From Mesorhizobium amorphae (GTDB lineage: Bacteria; Pseudomonadota; Alphaproteobacteria; Rhizobiales; Rhizobiaceae): a stretch of DNA of 43,007 bases. Location of the stretch: assembly GCA_003240775.1 (NCBI GenBank), contig QFNI01000034.1:1-43007 (forward strand). The letters are read 5' to 3'. Both the position numbers and the translations under genes were made by a program. Positions 27,375 to 36,399 of this stretch are shown here, piece after piece (within the stretch, counting starts at the first letter, position 1; every line of letters starts with the position of its first letter). The notes below the pieces were generated by a model. That model saw nothing but the letters and a program-made list of their open reading frames with translations, had not been told where the DNA came from and did not search any database.

Positions 27375-28109
27375 TCAATGCCGGCCGCCTTCGAGATAGG
27401 CCGCGCGCACCTCGGGATCGGCGAGCAGCTCCTTGCCGGTGCCGCTCATGGTGACGGAGCCGTTGACCATCACATAGGCGCGGGTGGCGAGCTTGAGCGC
27501 GCCGAACGCGTTCTGCTCGACCAGGAACACGGTGAGGCCTTCCGTGCGGTTCAACTCGCGGATGGCGTCGAAGATGCCCTTCACGATGAGCGGCGCCAAG
27601 CCGAGCGAAGGCTCGTCGAGCAGCAGGAGCTTGGGACGCGCCATCAGCGCGCGGCCGATGGAAAGCATCTGCTGCTCGCCGCCCGACAGCGTGCCGCCGC
27701 GCTGGGAGATGCGCTCCTTCAGGCGGGGAAACAGCGTGAAGACCTTTTCCGAATCCTCGGCAAAGTATTTCAGGTTGTCGAGCGAGGCCCCCATCTGGAG
27801 GTTCTCGAGCACCGTCATGCGCGGGAAGATGCGGCGCCCTTCGGGAGACTGGGCGATGCGCAGCCGCGCGATCTCGTGGGTCGGCATCTCCGTGATGTCG
27901 GTGCCGGCGAATGTGATGCGGCCGGCGCGCGCGCGGGGGCTGCCAAAGATCGTCATCATCAAGGTGGACTTGCCCGCGCCGTTCGCGCCGATCAGGGCGA
28001 CGATCTCACCCTGGTTGACGGACACGTCCACGCCGTTCAGCGCGCGGATGTTGCCGTAGAAGGTCTCGACGCCGCGGACGTCGAGCAGCGGCTGCGCAGC
28101 TTGCGCCAT
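27375..28109 (-). CDS. livF: Branched-chain amino acid ABC transporter ATP-binding protein LivF
   Basis: A 244-residue ABC ATPase. Walker A GANGAGKST is at residues 41-49, the signature is LSGGEQQML, Walker B is KLLLLDEPSLGLAP and the switch region is VFLVEQNAFGAL. The family-typical E-Q-N motif after the Walker B strand is present. I chose the ATG at 28109, which shares one base with the livG stop (TGATG); a TTG one codon upstream is also possible. It pairs with LivG to energise the importer. Confidence 0.95.
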   Translation of the reverse strand: MAQAAQPLLDVRGVETFYGNIRALNGVDVSVNQGEIVALIGANGAGKSTLMMTIFGSPRARAGRITFAGTDITEMPTHEIARLRIAQSPEGRRIFPRMTVLENLQMGASLDNLKYFAEDSEKVFTLFPRLKERISQRGGTLSGGEQQMLSIGRALMARPKLLLLDEPSLGLAPLIVKGIFDAIRELNRTEGLTVFLVEQNAFGALKLATRAYVMVNGSVTMSGTGKELLADPEVRAAYLEGGRH

Positions 28110-29188
28110 CAACGCGTCTCCTTACCCTTGATGGCGTCCAGCTGGGCCGCCTTGGAGGCGCCGGGGTCGGCGGCAACCGTTTCCTCACCCGGATTGGCGA
28201 TGGTGCTTTCTACATCGCCTTCCAGCATCGAGGCGGAGGGCGCCGGGCCCTGGTCGGGCATGGGCTCGCCGTCGAGCTGGTTGATCACTTCGGCGTCGCC
28301 CACCTCGACCAGCACGTCCTCGACCTCCTCGTCGTCCACGCCGAGATAGGCGGCGATCACGCGGGGATCGTTCTTCACCTGGGTCGGCGTGCCGTCGGAG
28401 ATCTTGCGGCCGTATTCGAGCACGACCACGTGGTCGGAGATCTGCATCACCACCGACATGTCGTGCTCGATCAGGAGGATCGAGGTTCCCGTCGAATCGC
28501 GGATGTCGGTGAGAAGCGTGTTGAGCGCCAGGCTCTCGCGGGGGTTCAAACCGGCCGCCGGCTCGTCCAGGCACAGAAGCTCGGGCTCGGTGCACATGGC
28601 GCGCGCGATCTCCAGGCGGCGCTGCGCGCCGTAGGAAAGATCGCCCGCGGGATCGTCGGCACGGTCGATCAGGTCGGCCTTTTCCAGCCAGAAGCGGGCG
28701 CGCTCCACCGCCTCACGGGCGGAAGCGCGGTAGCCGCCGAGGCCGAGCAGGCCGAGCACGGTGAAGCCGGATGCGTTCATCAGGCGGTTGTGCTGGGCGA
28801 CCAGCAGGTTCTCGAGCAACGTCATGCCCGAGAACAGGCGGATGTTCTGGAAGGTGCGGGCGACCTTGGCCTTGGCCGGGATCTGGAAGTCGGGCATGCG
28901 TTCGAGCAGGAACTCGGTCTCGCCCGCCTTGCCGCCTGCGCGGCGCATGCGGATCATGCCTTCGGTCGGCTTGTAGAAGCCGGTGATGCAGTTGAAGACC
29001 GTGGTCTTGCCCGCGCCGTTGGGGCCGATCAGCGCGGTGATCTCGCCGCGCCGGACCTCAAACGACAGGTCTCCGATGGCGACCAGGCCGCCGAACTTCA
29101 TGGACAGGTGCTCGACCGAAAGGATCGCGTCGGGCGGCATGGCGCCCGCGGCCTTCTGCGTCTTGGTGTCGGAAACGGTGCCGAGCAT
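28109..29188 (-). CDS. livG: Branched-chain amino acid ABC transporter ATP-binding protein LivG with acidic C-terminal extension
   Basis: A 359-residue ABC ATPase, longer than the usual 255-290 of LivG. Walker A GPNGAGKTT is at 55-63, a LivG-specific ARTFQNIRLFSGMTLLENLL follows, the signature variant is LSYGAQRRLEIARA, Walker B is ELLCLDEPAAGLNP, and the switch is LLIEHDM. The core ends at about residue 283 (VIAAYLG). The remaining 76 residues are acidic and low in hydrophobics, rich in Asp, Glu, Pro and Ala. The ATG at 29188 shares a base with the livM stop. The tail is in frame with normal codon use, so it is probably translated. Confidence 0.93.
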   Translation of the reverse strand: MLGTVSDTKTQKAAGAMPPDAILSVEHLSMKFGGLVAIGDLSFEVRRGEITALIGPNGAGKTTVFNCITGFYKPTEGMIRMRRAGGKAGETEFLLERMPDFQIPAKAKVARTFQNIRLFSGMTLLENLLVAQHNRLMNASGFTVLGLLGLGGYRASAREAVERARFWLEKADLIDRADDPAGDLSYGAQRRLEIARAMCTEPELLCLDEPAAGLNPRESLALNTLLTDIRDSTGTSILLIEHDMSVVMQISDHVVVLEYGRKISDGTPTQVKNDPRVIAAYLGVDDEEVEDVLVEVGDAEVINQLDGEPMPDQGPAPSASMLEGDVESTIANPGEETVAADPGASKAAQLDAIKGKETR

Positions 29189-30597
29189 CAGCCGTGCCCT
29201 TCCTTGGTGAAGGCGCTGGAAACGGCTTTGCGCTTGTGGAGAAAGGCGGTGGGCTCGCGCGAACCGACAAAGCCGCGCGGCTTCCACAGCATGACCACCA
29301 CCATGGCCAGGCCGAAGAGCAGCATGCGGTAGAGCTCGGGCGTGAAGCCCTGGCCGAACACCACCTTGAGGAAGGACAGCTCGCGCAGGATCTCGGTGCC
29401 GCCGATCATGACGAGAGCCGCGACCGCGATGCCGCCGAGCGAGCCCATGCCGCCCAAGACGACGATGGCGAGGATGATGGCCGATTCCAGGAACACGAAG
29501 CTTTCGGGGCTGACGAAGCCCTGGCGGGCCGCGAAGAAGGCGCCCGCGAAGCCGCCGAACATCGCGCCGATGGCGAAGGCGGTGAGCTTGGTGTTCGTGG
29601 TGTTGATGCCGAGCGAGCGGCAGGCGATCTCGTCCTCGCGCAGCGCTTCCCAGGCGCGGCCGATCGGCATCCGACGCAGGCGGATCGTCACGAAGGCGGT
29701 GAGCAGCGCGAGCAACAGGATCAGGTAGTAGAGGAAGATCTTGTAGTAGGCACCGGAGACGCCGAGGTCGAACACCTTGCCGAAATAGTTGGGGTCGGAC
29801 ACGTTGAAGGTGAACCAGCCGAAGAAATCGACCTTGGGGATGCCGGAGATGCCGGCGGAGCCGTTGGTGACCTCACGCCAGTTGATCAGAACGAGGCGGA
29901 TGATCTCGCCGAAGGCGAGCGTCACGATGGCGAGATAGTCGCCTCGCAGGCGCAAGACGGGGAAACCCAGGATCACGCCCCAGAAGGCGGCGAGGATGCC
30001 GGCCGTGGGAAGCAGGATCCAGAAGCTCCAGCCGAACTCGGTGCCGAGCAGCGCATAGGAATAGGCGCCCACCGCGTAGAAGGCGACGTAGCCGAGGTCG
30101 AGCAGGCCGGCCAGGCCCACCACGATGTTCAAACCCCAGGCGAGCATCACGTAGATCAGGATCTGGATGCCGAAATTGTCGACCCATTTGAGCGAGCCCT
30201 GGAGGCCGACCAGGTAGATCACGATCGCGGGGTAGAGGAAGGCGAGCACGATCGCGATGGTCGAGACGTTGCGGCGGAAGAAGCCCGTCTCGGTGGAAAC
30301 GGCCACCTTGCCCTTGCGGGCACGGCGCGCGGCGAGCGCCGGCTGGAAGAAGGCGACCACCAGGAAGCGGCCGAGCATCGCCAGGCCCACCATGATGGCG
30401 AGCAGGCCCCAGCGCTGCACCACGATCAGCTGGTTGTTGATGTTCTGGTCGGACCTGAGGCCGATCAAAAGCACGAAGAGGCCGAAGGCGATAACGCCTG
30501 CGAACAGCGCCTCGCGGATGGCACGGGCGAAGTTCGGCTGTTCGTCGTTGCGGCCCGCGGCGGGAAGCTCGCGGATGGAAGCGGCAGCTTGGGCCAT
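29188..30597 (-). CDS. livM: Branched-chain amino acid ABC transporter permease LivM
   Basis: A 469-residue permease. The N-terminal part has about 120 residues with membrane segments and a basic loop before the conserved LivM core, as in rhizobial homologues. The core shows MLAWGLNIVVGLAGLLDLGY, LRLRGDYLAIVTLAFGEIIR and the cytoplasmic coupling loop GRAWEALREDEIACRSLGIN. The ATG at 30597 starts two bases after the livH stop. It forms the transmembrane channel with LivH. Confidence 0.95.
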   Translation of the reverse strand: MAQAAASIRELPAAGRNDEQPNFARAIREALFAGVIAFGLFVLLIGLRSDQNINNQLIVVQRWGLLAIMVGLAMLGRFLVVAFFQPALAARRARKGKVAVSTETGFFRRNVSTIAIVLAFLYPAIVIYLVGLQGSLKWVDNFGIQILIYVMLAWGLNIVVGLAGLLDLGYVAFYAVGAYSYALLGTEFGWSFWILLPTAGILAAFWGVILGFPVLRLRGDYLAIVTLAFGEIIRLVLINWREVTNGSAGISGIPKVDFFGWFTFNVSDPNYFGKVFDLGVSGAYYKIFLYYLILLLALLTAFVTIRLRRMPIGRAWEALREDEIACRSLGINTTNTKLTAFAIGAMFGGFAGAFFAARQGFVSPESFVFLESAIILAIVVLGGMGSLGGIAVAALVMIGGTEILRELSFLKVVFGQGFTPELYRMLLFGLAMVVVMLWKPRGFVGSREPTAFLHKRKAVSSAFTKEGHG

Positions 30598-30599
30598 GG

Positions 30600-31502
<903 letters not shown>

Positions 31503-31646
31503 CGAGCCTCGCCGATCCCCGAGGACATTCGCCTTGCTGGCGCAGTCCTTTTGGTTGTTTGGCCTAACTGTCTAGAGGTTCGAATGCCAAAAGCAACGGC
31601 ATTTTTGCGGGCCTCGGGCTTTTGCCCAAGCTGCGGGCAAACAGCC

Positions 31647-32648
31647 TCAGCGCACCGAAAATCCGTGGCGGAAGGGATCGCGGTCGTCGATGAAGATGGT
31701 GTTGAAGCCGGTCTGGCGTGCCCATCCGCCGATGGACGGAACGATAGCCGGCTTGCCCACCACGTCCGTGTCCCGCTCCACGCGCCCGCGGAACAGCGAG
31801 CCGATGATCGATTCGTGCACGAAGTCCTCACCCGTCTTCAGCCGGCCCTTGGCGTGGAGCTGGGCCATGCGGGCGGAAGTGCCGGTGCCGCAGGGGCTGC
31901 GGTCGATGGCCTTGTCGCCGTAGAACACGGCGTTGCGCGCATGGGCGCCCTCGACGGTGGGGGCACCCGTCCACAGGATGTGGGACAGGCCGCGGATGTT
32001 CTGGTCGGCAGGGTGGACGAAATCGTAGCGCTCGTTGAGGCGCGCGCGCAGCACGGGGCTCCAGGCGATCAGATCGGCCGCGGAGTGGTCGGCCATGTCG
32101 CGGAAGTTCTCCTGCGGCTCCACGATGGCGTAGAAGTTGCCGCCATAGGCGACATCGACCTTGAGGGGGCCGAGCGTGGGGCATTCCACGTCGAGCCCCT
32201 CCGAGTGGAGGAAGGAAGGCACGTTGGTGATGCGGACCTCTTCCACATAGCCCGCCTCCTCGCGGTATTCGGCGAGCACGAGGCCGGCTGGGGTTTCCAG
32301 GCGAAGCAGGCCCTTCTCCTTGGGCGTCACGAGGCCCTGTTCGAGCGCCATGGTGACGGTTCCGATGGTGCCGTGGCCGCACATGAAGAGGCATCCCGAG
32401 GTCTCGATGAAGAGGATGCCGATGTCGCAATCCTCGCGCGTGGGCGGATAAAGGATCGAGCCCGACATCATGTCGTGGCCGCGCGGCTCGAACATCAGGC
32501 CGGTGCGGATCCAGTCGAACTCGCGCAGGAAGTGCGCGCGGCGCTCCATCATGGTGGCGCCTTCGAGCAGCGGCCCGCCGCCCGCGACCAGCCGCACCGG
32601 ATTGCCGCAGGTGTGGCCGTCGATGCAGAGGAAGGTGTGGCGCGCCAT
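31647..32648 (-). CDS. 4-hydroxyproline 2-epimerase (proline racemase superfamily)
   Basis: A 333-residue enzyme that interconverts trans-4-hydroxy-L-proline and cis-4-hydroxy-D-proline. Both catalytic cysteines are present: Cys90 in FMCGHGTIG and Cys253 in DRSPCGTGTSA. This pair indicates a racemase or epimerase and argues against the 3-hydroxyproline dehydratases, which replace a cysteine. The neighbours, a D-amino-acid oxidoreductase and a DapA-family deaminase, point to hydroxyproline rather than proline. The ATG at 32648 has GAGG six bases upstream and is seven bases past the stop of the preceding gene. It acts in the cytoplasm without cofactor. Some rhizobia call this gene hypRE. Confidence 0.9.
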   Translation of the reverse strand: MARHTFLCIDGHTCGNPVRLVAGGGPLLEGATMMERRAHFLREFDWIRTGLMFEPRGHDMMSGSILYPPTREDCDIGILFIETSGCLFMCGHGTIGTVTMALEQGLVTPKEKGLLRLETPAGLVLAEYREEAGYVEEVRITNVPSFLHSEGLDVECPTLGPLKVDVAYGGNFYAIVEPQENFRDMADHSAADLIAWSPVLRARLNERYDFVHPADQNIRGLSHILWTGAPTVEGAHARNAVFYGDKAIDRSPCGTGTSARMAQLHAKGRLKTGEDFVHESIIGSLFRGRVERDTDVVGKPAIVPSIGGWARQTGFNTIFIDDRDPFRHGFSVR

Positions 32649-32655
32649 CAAAGCC

Positions 32656-33909
32656 TCAGAAGCGATAGGGAGAGAAGGGGGCGAGATCGAGCGCGGGCGT
32701 CTGCCCGAGCACGAGCTGCCTGACGAGGTGGCCGGTGGCCGCGGCCTGGGTGAGGCCGAGATGGCCGTGCCCGAAGGCATAGATGAGATTGGGCGCCCTG
32801 GCGCGGCCGATCACCGGCAGGGAATCGGGCAGCGAAGGGCGGAAGCCCATCCATTCGCGCCCGCCCTCGGTTTTGAGGCCGGGCAGGAAGGCCTGCGCCT
32901 TGGCGAGCATGGCCCTGGAGCGCGCGAAGTTCGGCGCGCGCGACAGCCCGCCGAGCTCGACCGCGCCGCCCACGCGCAAGCCATTGGCGAGCGGCGTGAC
33001 CACGAAGCCGTGGCCGACGAAAGTGAGCTGCCGCCTGAGCGGCCAAGCGCCGGCCGGCAGCGTGGTGTTGTAGCCGCGCTCGGTCTCCAGCGGCACGCGG
33101 TCGCCCAACTGGCGGGCGAGCTGGTGCGACCAGGCGCCCGCGGCCAGAACGAGGTTGGGAGCCGAAAGACTGCCGGTGTCCGTTTCCACCCGCCAGGGTG
33201 CTCCGGGCGTGATCGCCGTCACGCGCGCCTGGCGGAAGCGCGCCCCGCGCCCTTCGGCATAAGCCCACAGCGCCTTGCCGAAATCCTTGGGGTCGCTCAC
33301 CGTCTTCCACCCGGGCATGAAGGTGCCGTGCGTGAAGCGGGGGCTGAGGCCGGGCTGAAGCTCCGCCAGACGAGCGCCCGAGACATGCTCGAAGGAGACG
33401 CCCATCCTCTCGCGCACCTGCCAGCCCGGCAGGGTCGAGCGGAACTCCCCCTCCCCTTCATAAAGGTCGAGCGCGCCGTCGTGGCGGATCATGCCGCTCA
33501 TGCCCGCGCGCTCGGCCAGGGCCGTCCATTCGCTTTCGGCCAGCCCCATCAAAGCGGACTGCGCCGAAACGCCCGCGTCGAAGAAGCGTGGGTGGCCGGC
33601 GCGCAGGAAGCGCCAGAGCCAAGGCGCGAGCTGCGGGAGATAAGCGGGCGGGATGGAGAGCGGGCCCAGCGGATCGGCCAGCCAGCCCGGCAGCTTGCGC
33701 AGCATGCCTTTGTGGGCGAGCGGCAGGTAGTCGGGAAAAGCGAGGGCCGCGGCGTTGCCAGAACTCGTTTCCTCGCAGATGCCCGTGCGGTCGAGCACGA
33801 GCACGGAGCGGCCGGCTTCCGCGAGCTCGGCCGCGCAGGCGATGCCGATGATGCCCGCGCCGATCACGATCGTGTCCGGCGCGGCGGCGGGGTCCTGGGT
33901 GGGTGTCAC
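32656..33909 (-). CDS. FAD-dependent D-amino-acid dehydrogenase, probable cis-4-hydroxy-D-proline oxidoreductase
   Basis: A 417-residue DadA-family flavoprotein. The FAD-binding Rossmann motif is VIGAGIIGIACAAELAEAG at about 15-33, a second FAD-contacting segment is ETSSGNAAAL, and the C-terminal part has GFRPSLPDSLPVIG and FGHGHLGLTQAAATG. In this cluster it should oxidise cis-4-hydroxy-D-proline to 1-pyrroline-4-hydroxy-2-carboxylate, the role given to HypO in Sinorhizobium. The only plausible start is a GTG at 33909, 30 bases past the preceding stop, with no clear ribosome binding site. A general D-amino-acid dehydrogenase is the alternative. Confidence 0.85.
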   Translation of the reverse strand: MTPTQDPAAAPDTIVIGAGIIGIACAAELAEAGRSVLVLDRTGICEETSSGNAAALAFPDYLPLAHKGMLRKLPGWLADPLGPLSIPPAYLPQLAPWLWRFLRAGHPRFFDAGVSAQSALMGLAESEWTALAERAGMSGMIRHDGALDLYEGEGEFRSTLPGWQVRERMGVSFEHVSGARLAELQPGLSPRFTHGTFMPGWKTVSDPKDFGKALWAYAEGRGARFRQARVTAITPGAPWRVETDTGSLSAPNLVLAAGAWSHQLARQLGDRVPLETERGYNTTLPAGAWPLRRQLTFVGHGFVVTPLANGLRVGGAVELGGLSRAPNFARSRAMLAKAQAFLPGLKTEGGREWMGFRPSLPDSLPVIGRARAPNLIYAFGHGHLGLTQAAATGHLVRQLVLGQTPALDLAPFSPYRF

Positions 33910-33939
33910 GAGGGGCCGGCGAGAAGAGGTGGGAGCCCC

Positions 33940-34848
33940 TTATGCCGCCTTGGCGAGGCCCGCGTCCAGCGCGGGACGGGTCTCGATGGCATGACGCACG
34001 ATGCGCTCCACATCGGCGCGGCGCTCGCCCGCCAGCGGCTGGCGCGGCGCGCGGACCCGGTCGTTCGTCCCGATCTCCAGCACTTCCGCGAGCTTGATGT
34101 TCTGGACGAGGTAGGACGACACGTCGAGATCGAGCAGCGGGCGGAACCAGCGGTAGATGGCGAGCGCATCCGCCGTGCGGCCGGCCTTCATCAGGCGGTA
34201 GATGGCGACCGTTTCCTTCGGGAAGGCGGTGACGAGACCGGCGACCCAGCCGACCGCGCCCACGCTCAGGGCCTCGAAGGCGAGGTTGTCGACGCCCGTG
34301 AGCACCGCGAAACGGTCGCCCAACGCATTGATGATCTCGGTGGTGCGGCGGATGTCGTCGGACGATTCCTTGATGGCCACGAAGCGGCTGTCGCGCGCCA
34401 GCTCGCCCATCAGTTCGGGCGTCACGTCCACCTTGTAGGCGACGCGGTTGGAATAGATCATGGCGGGCAGATCGGCTGCTTCCACCACAGCGCGCATGGT
34501 GGCGAGCGTTTCTTCCGCATTGGTGTGGTAGACGAGGCTTGGCACGACCATCAGCCCGTCCGCGCCGGCCTTGGCGGCGGCCTGGGCGATCTCCACCGAT
34601 TCCCAGGTGGCGGGTGCTGCCACCGTCATCAGCACGGGCTTGCTCTTTGCCACGCTCTTTGCGGTGCGCAGGAGGGCGAGCTTCTCTTCCAGGCGAAGCA
34701 TAGGGCCTTCGCCGAGCGAGCCGCAGACGATCAGCCCGTCAACGCCGGCGTCGATCTGAAGCCCGAAGCAGCGCTCGTTCTCGGCATGGTCGAGCGCGCC
34801 GTCCTCGGTGAACTTCGTGGTGACTGCGGGGAGAACACCTTGCCACAT
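33940..34848 (-). CDS. DapA-family lyase, probable 1-pyrroline-4-hydroxy-2-carboxylate deaminase
   Basis: A 302-residue member of the DHDPS/NAL family. The Schiff-base Lys is Lys160 in FVAIKESS, and the partner Tyr is Tyr132 in AMIYSNRVAY. The substrate loop GSLGEGPML replaces the GTTGE of true DapA, so lysine synthesis is unlikely. Context assigns it to hydroxyproline degradation, where HypD removes ammonia from 1-pyrroline-4-hydroxy-2-carboxylate to give 2-oxoglutarate semialdehyde. The ATG at 34848 has AAGGAT upstream. It is the first gene of the operon and is divergent from the GntR gene across a 40-base region with an operator-like palindrome. Confidence 0.85.
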   Translation of the reverse strand: MWQGVLPAVTTKFTEDGALDHAENERCFGLQIDAGVDGLIVCGSLGEGPMLRLEEKLALLRTAKSVAKSKPVLMTVAAPATWESVEIAQAAAKAGADGLMVVPSLVYHTNAEETLATMRAVVEAADLPAMIYSNRVAYKVDVTPELMGELARDSRFVAIKESSDDIRRTTEIINALGDRFAVLTGVDNLAFEALSVGAVGWVAGLVTAFPKETVAIYRLMKAGRTADALAIYRWFRPLLDLDVSSYLVQNIKLAEVLEIGTNDRVRAPRQPLAGERRADVERIVRHAIETRPALDAGLAKAA

Positions 34849-34863
34849 GGGAGTATCCTTTCT

Positions 34864-34882
34864 GATATACCAGTGATATATC
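34864..34882. promoter_or_regulatory. Probable GntR operator between the hydroxyproline operon and its regulator
   Basis: GATATA (34864-34869) and TATATC (34877-34882) are perfect inverted hexamers separated by seven bases, in an AT-rich patch within otherwise GC-rich DNA. The site lies in the 40-base gap between divergent genes, so one bound dimer could control both. It is seven bases from the GntR ATG. Confidence 0.65.
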
Positions 34883-34888
34883 TGATGG

Positions 34889-35548
34889 ATGGAACAGCGT
34901 CAAGCCGCCCCCGACCTCGACCCAGCCGGCCTGCAGGCCTATCGCCTGCTGGAGCGGCGCATCGTGACGCTGGACTTGGCGCCGGGCTCGCTGACCACCG
35001 AGGGCGCGCTGATCCTCTCCACGGGCCTCGGACGTACGCCCGTGCGCGAGGCCATCCAGAGGCTGGCCTGGGAGGGTTTCCTGGAAGTGCGCCCCCGCGC
35101 GGGGCTGACGGTCGCGCCCCTTCACCCGAGCGATTGGCTGCGGGTGGTGGACGCCCGGCGCGGGGTGGAAGCGGTGCTGGCGGCGAGTGCAGCGCGCTTC
35201 GTGACGCAAGCGCGCGCTGATGCGCTGAGTGCAGCGGCGGACGCGATGCAGGAGGCCGTCGGGCGCCGCGACGTGCTCGGGTTTCTGGCGGCCGACAAGG
35301 CGATGGACGAGGCCGTGGCGGCTGCCGCGGACAACCGGTTTGCGGCGATGCTGGCCGCGCCCTTGCAGACCCACAGCCGGCGGTTCTGGTTCAGGTTCCA
35401 GTCGGACGGCGGGTTGGAGGAGGCCGCAGCGCGGCACTTGGGGATGCTGGAGGCGATACTGTCGCGCGATGGGGAGAAGGCCGCTGCCGCCGCGGACGGC
35501 TTGATGGGAATGCTGCGCGCGCATGCGGAGGCAGCAGCGCTAGGCTGA
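34889..35548 (+). CDS. GntR-family regulator, FCD subgroup, of the hydroxyproline cluster
   Basis: A 219-residue regulator. The winged helix is at about 15-75 (LTTEGALILSTGLGRTPVREAIQRLAWEGFLEV), and an all-helical FCD ligand domain covers about 80-210. Its position, divergent from the pathway operon with a shared palindrome, indicates local control of hydroxyproline catabolism, probably repression relieved by a pathway compound. The Met codon at 34889 lies almost on the operator, and there is no standard ribosome binding site, so a very short leader or an alternative start is possible. The gene is followed by a REP-like doublet. Confidence 0.88.
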   Translation: MEQRQAAPDLDPAGLQAYRLLERRIVTLDLAPGSLTTEGALILSTGLGRTPVREAIQRLAWEGFLEVRPRAGLTVAPLHPSDWLRVVDARRGVEAVLAASAARFVTQARADALSAAADAMQEAVGRRDVLGFLAADKAMDEAVAAAADNRFAAMLAAPLQTHSRRFWFRFQSDGGLEEAAARHLGMLEAILSRDGEKAAAAADGLMGMLRAHAEAAALG

Positions 35549-35582
35549 CGGCTGCTCTGTGTCGTTGGCGAGTTGGGGCGGG

Positions 35583-35725
35583 CACGGCATGGATTCTCGG
35601 GTCAAGCCCGAGAATGACGAAGGGAGAGAGGAGTAAGGGCAATTCGGCAAGGCTGGTGGGCTCCACTCCCCATCTCGACCCCACCTTCGTCATTCTCGGG
35701 CTTGACCCGAGAATCCATGTCGTGA
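35583..35725. repeat. REP-like inverted doublet, copy 2
   Basis: The two 40-base arms at 35583-35622 and 35686-35725 are reverse complements of each other with one mismatch. They contain the same CTCGGGTCAAGCCCGAG core as the doublet at 18064-18210. The spacer is 63 bases and unrelated in sequence to that of copy 1. It lies between the convergent GntR gene and the small secreted protein gene. Confidence 0.88.
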
Positions 35726-35761
35726 CGGCCGCTTAACCCTGACGGGCCAGAACACCCCCAC

Positions 35762-35796
35762 AAACGCAAACGGCCCGAAGCATGTGCCTCGGGCCG
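35762..35796 (-). terminator. Terminator of the small secreted protein gene
   Basis: On the minus strand CGGCCCGAGGC pairs with GCTTCGGGCCG (11 bp with one G-T) around an ACAT loop at 35771-35796, followed by TTTGCGTTTG. It is 22 bases past the stop codon. Confidence 0.7.
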
Positions 35797-35818
35797 GTGG
35801 GCAGGGAAATGGATGTGA

Positions 35819-36130
35819 TCAGGCGTCCTTGCCCAGCACGAAGTTGGTCGCCTGCCAGCCCTCGCCGGAAGACAGCACACACGAGTTGCCATCCGTTCCC
35901 GTCGCGATGATCGTCCACGTTCCGGTATCCGACACGAACACTTCGAGCACCGCGTTCTTGTCGACCATGCCGACCGCCGAAGGCTGCTCCTTGTAATGCT
36001 GCGAGAGCTTGCTCACGATCTCCACGCGCGCACCACAAAGGTTCGTCGCATCCTGGGCGGATGCGGACGCGGGAAGGAAGGCTGCGGCGGCCGATGCAAT
36101 CGCTGCGAGGCCGAGTGCGATGCGGGTCAT
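35819..36130 (-). CDS. Small secreted protein of unknown function
   Basis: A 103-residue protein. The first 25 residues are a signal peptide (MTRIALGLAAIASAAAAF to ASASA), with likely cleavage before QDATN. The mature part of about 78 residues has two cysteines, Cys32 and Cys84, that could form a disulfide, and a beta-rich pattern (VLEVFVSDTGTWTIIATG). I recognise it only as a Hyphomicrobiales-type periplasmic hypothetical. The ATG at 36130 has AAGGAG ten bases upstream. It has its own terminator and a 269-base upstream region in which I see no clear promoter, so it is likely a single-gene unit. Confidence 0.82.
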   Translation of the reverse strand: MTRIALGLAAIASAAAAFLPASASAQDATNLCGARVEIVSKLSQHYKEQPSAVGMVDKNAVLEVFVSDTGTWTIIATGTDGNSCVLSSGEGWQATNFVLGKDA

Positions 36131-36399
36131 GACCTGCTCCTTGGCAACAGCCCGCATCTGCCACAACACAGCATCATGCTCGTGTTGCCGGTCGATCCTG
36201 ACTGAAACTTTCCGGTATTGCGTGGGGCACAATTCACTGCGCCCCGTTCGGGAAATCAAGGATTTGCAGGGCCTCGCCGTTCCATCACGGTTCTGTGAGA
36301 GATTGACGAACCGTTACTTTTTCGTGGACGGAATCCAAAAAATTTGCGCGTCCCGATTCACACCGAGACGCGCATGGCAGTCCATTCGCCGGAAGCCCG

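Noticed and set aside
31560..31600. A T-loop-like GGTTCGAAT that could mark a tRNA
   Set aside because: The flanking bases do not form the T stem and no acceptor, D or anticodon stems or CCA can be placed around it.
33940..34848. The DapA-like gene as dihydrodipicolinate synthase for lysine
   Set aside because: The substrate loop is GSLGEG rather than the GTTGE of DapA, and the operon partners belong to hydroxyproline degradation.
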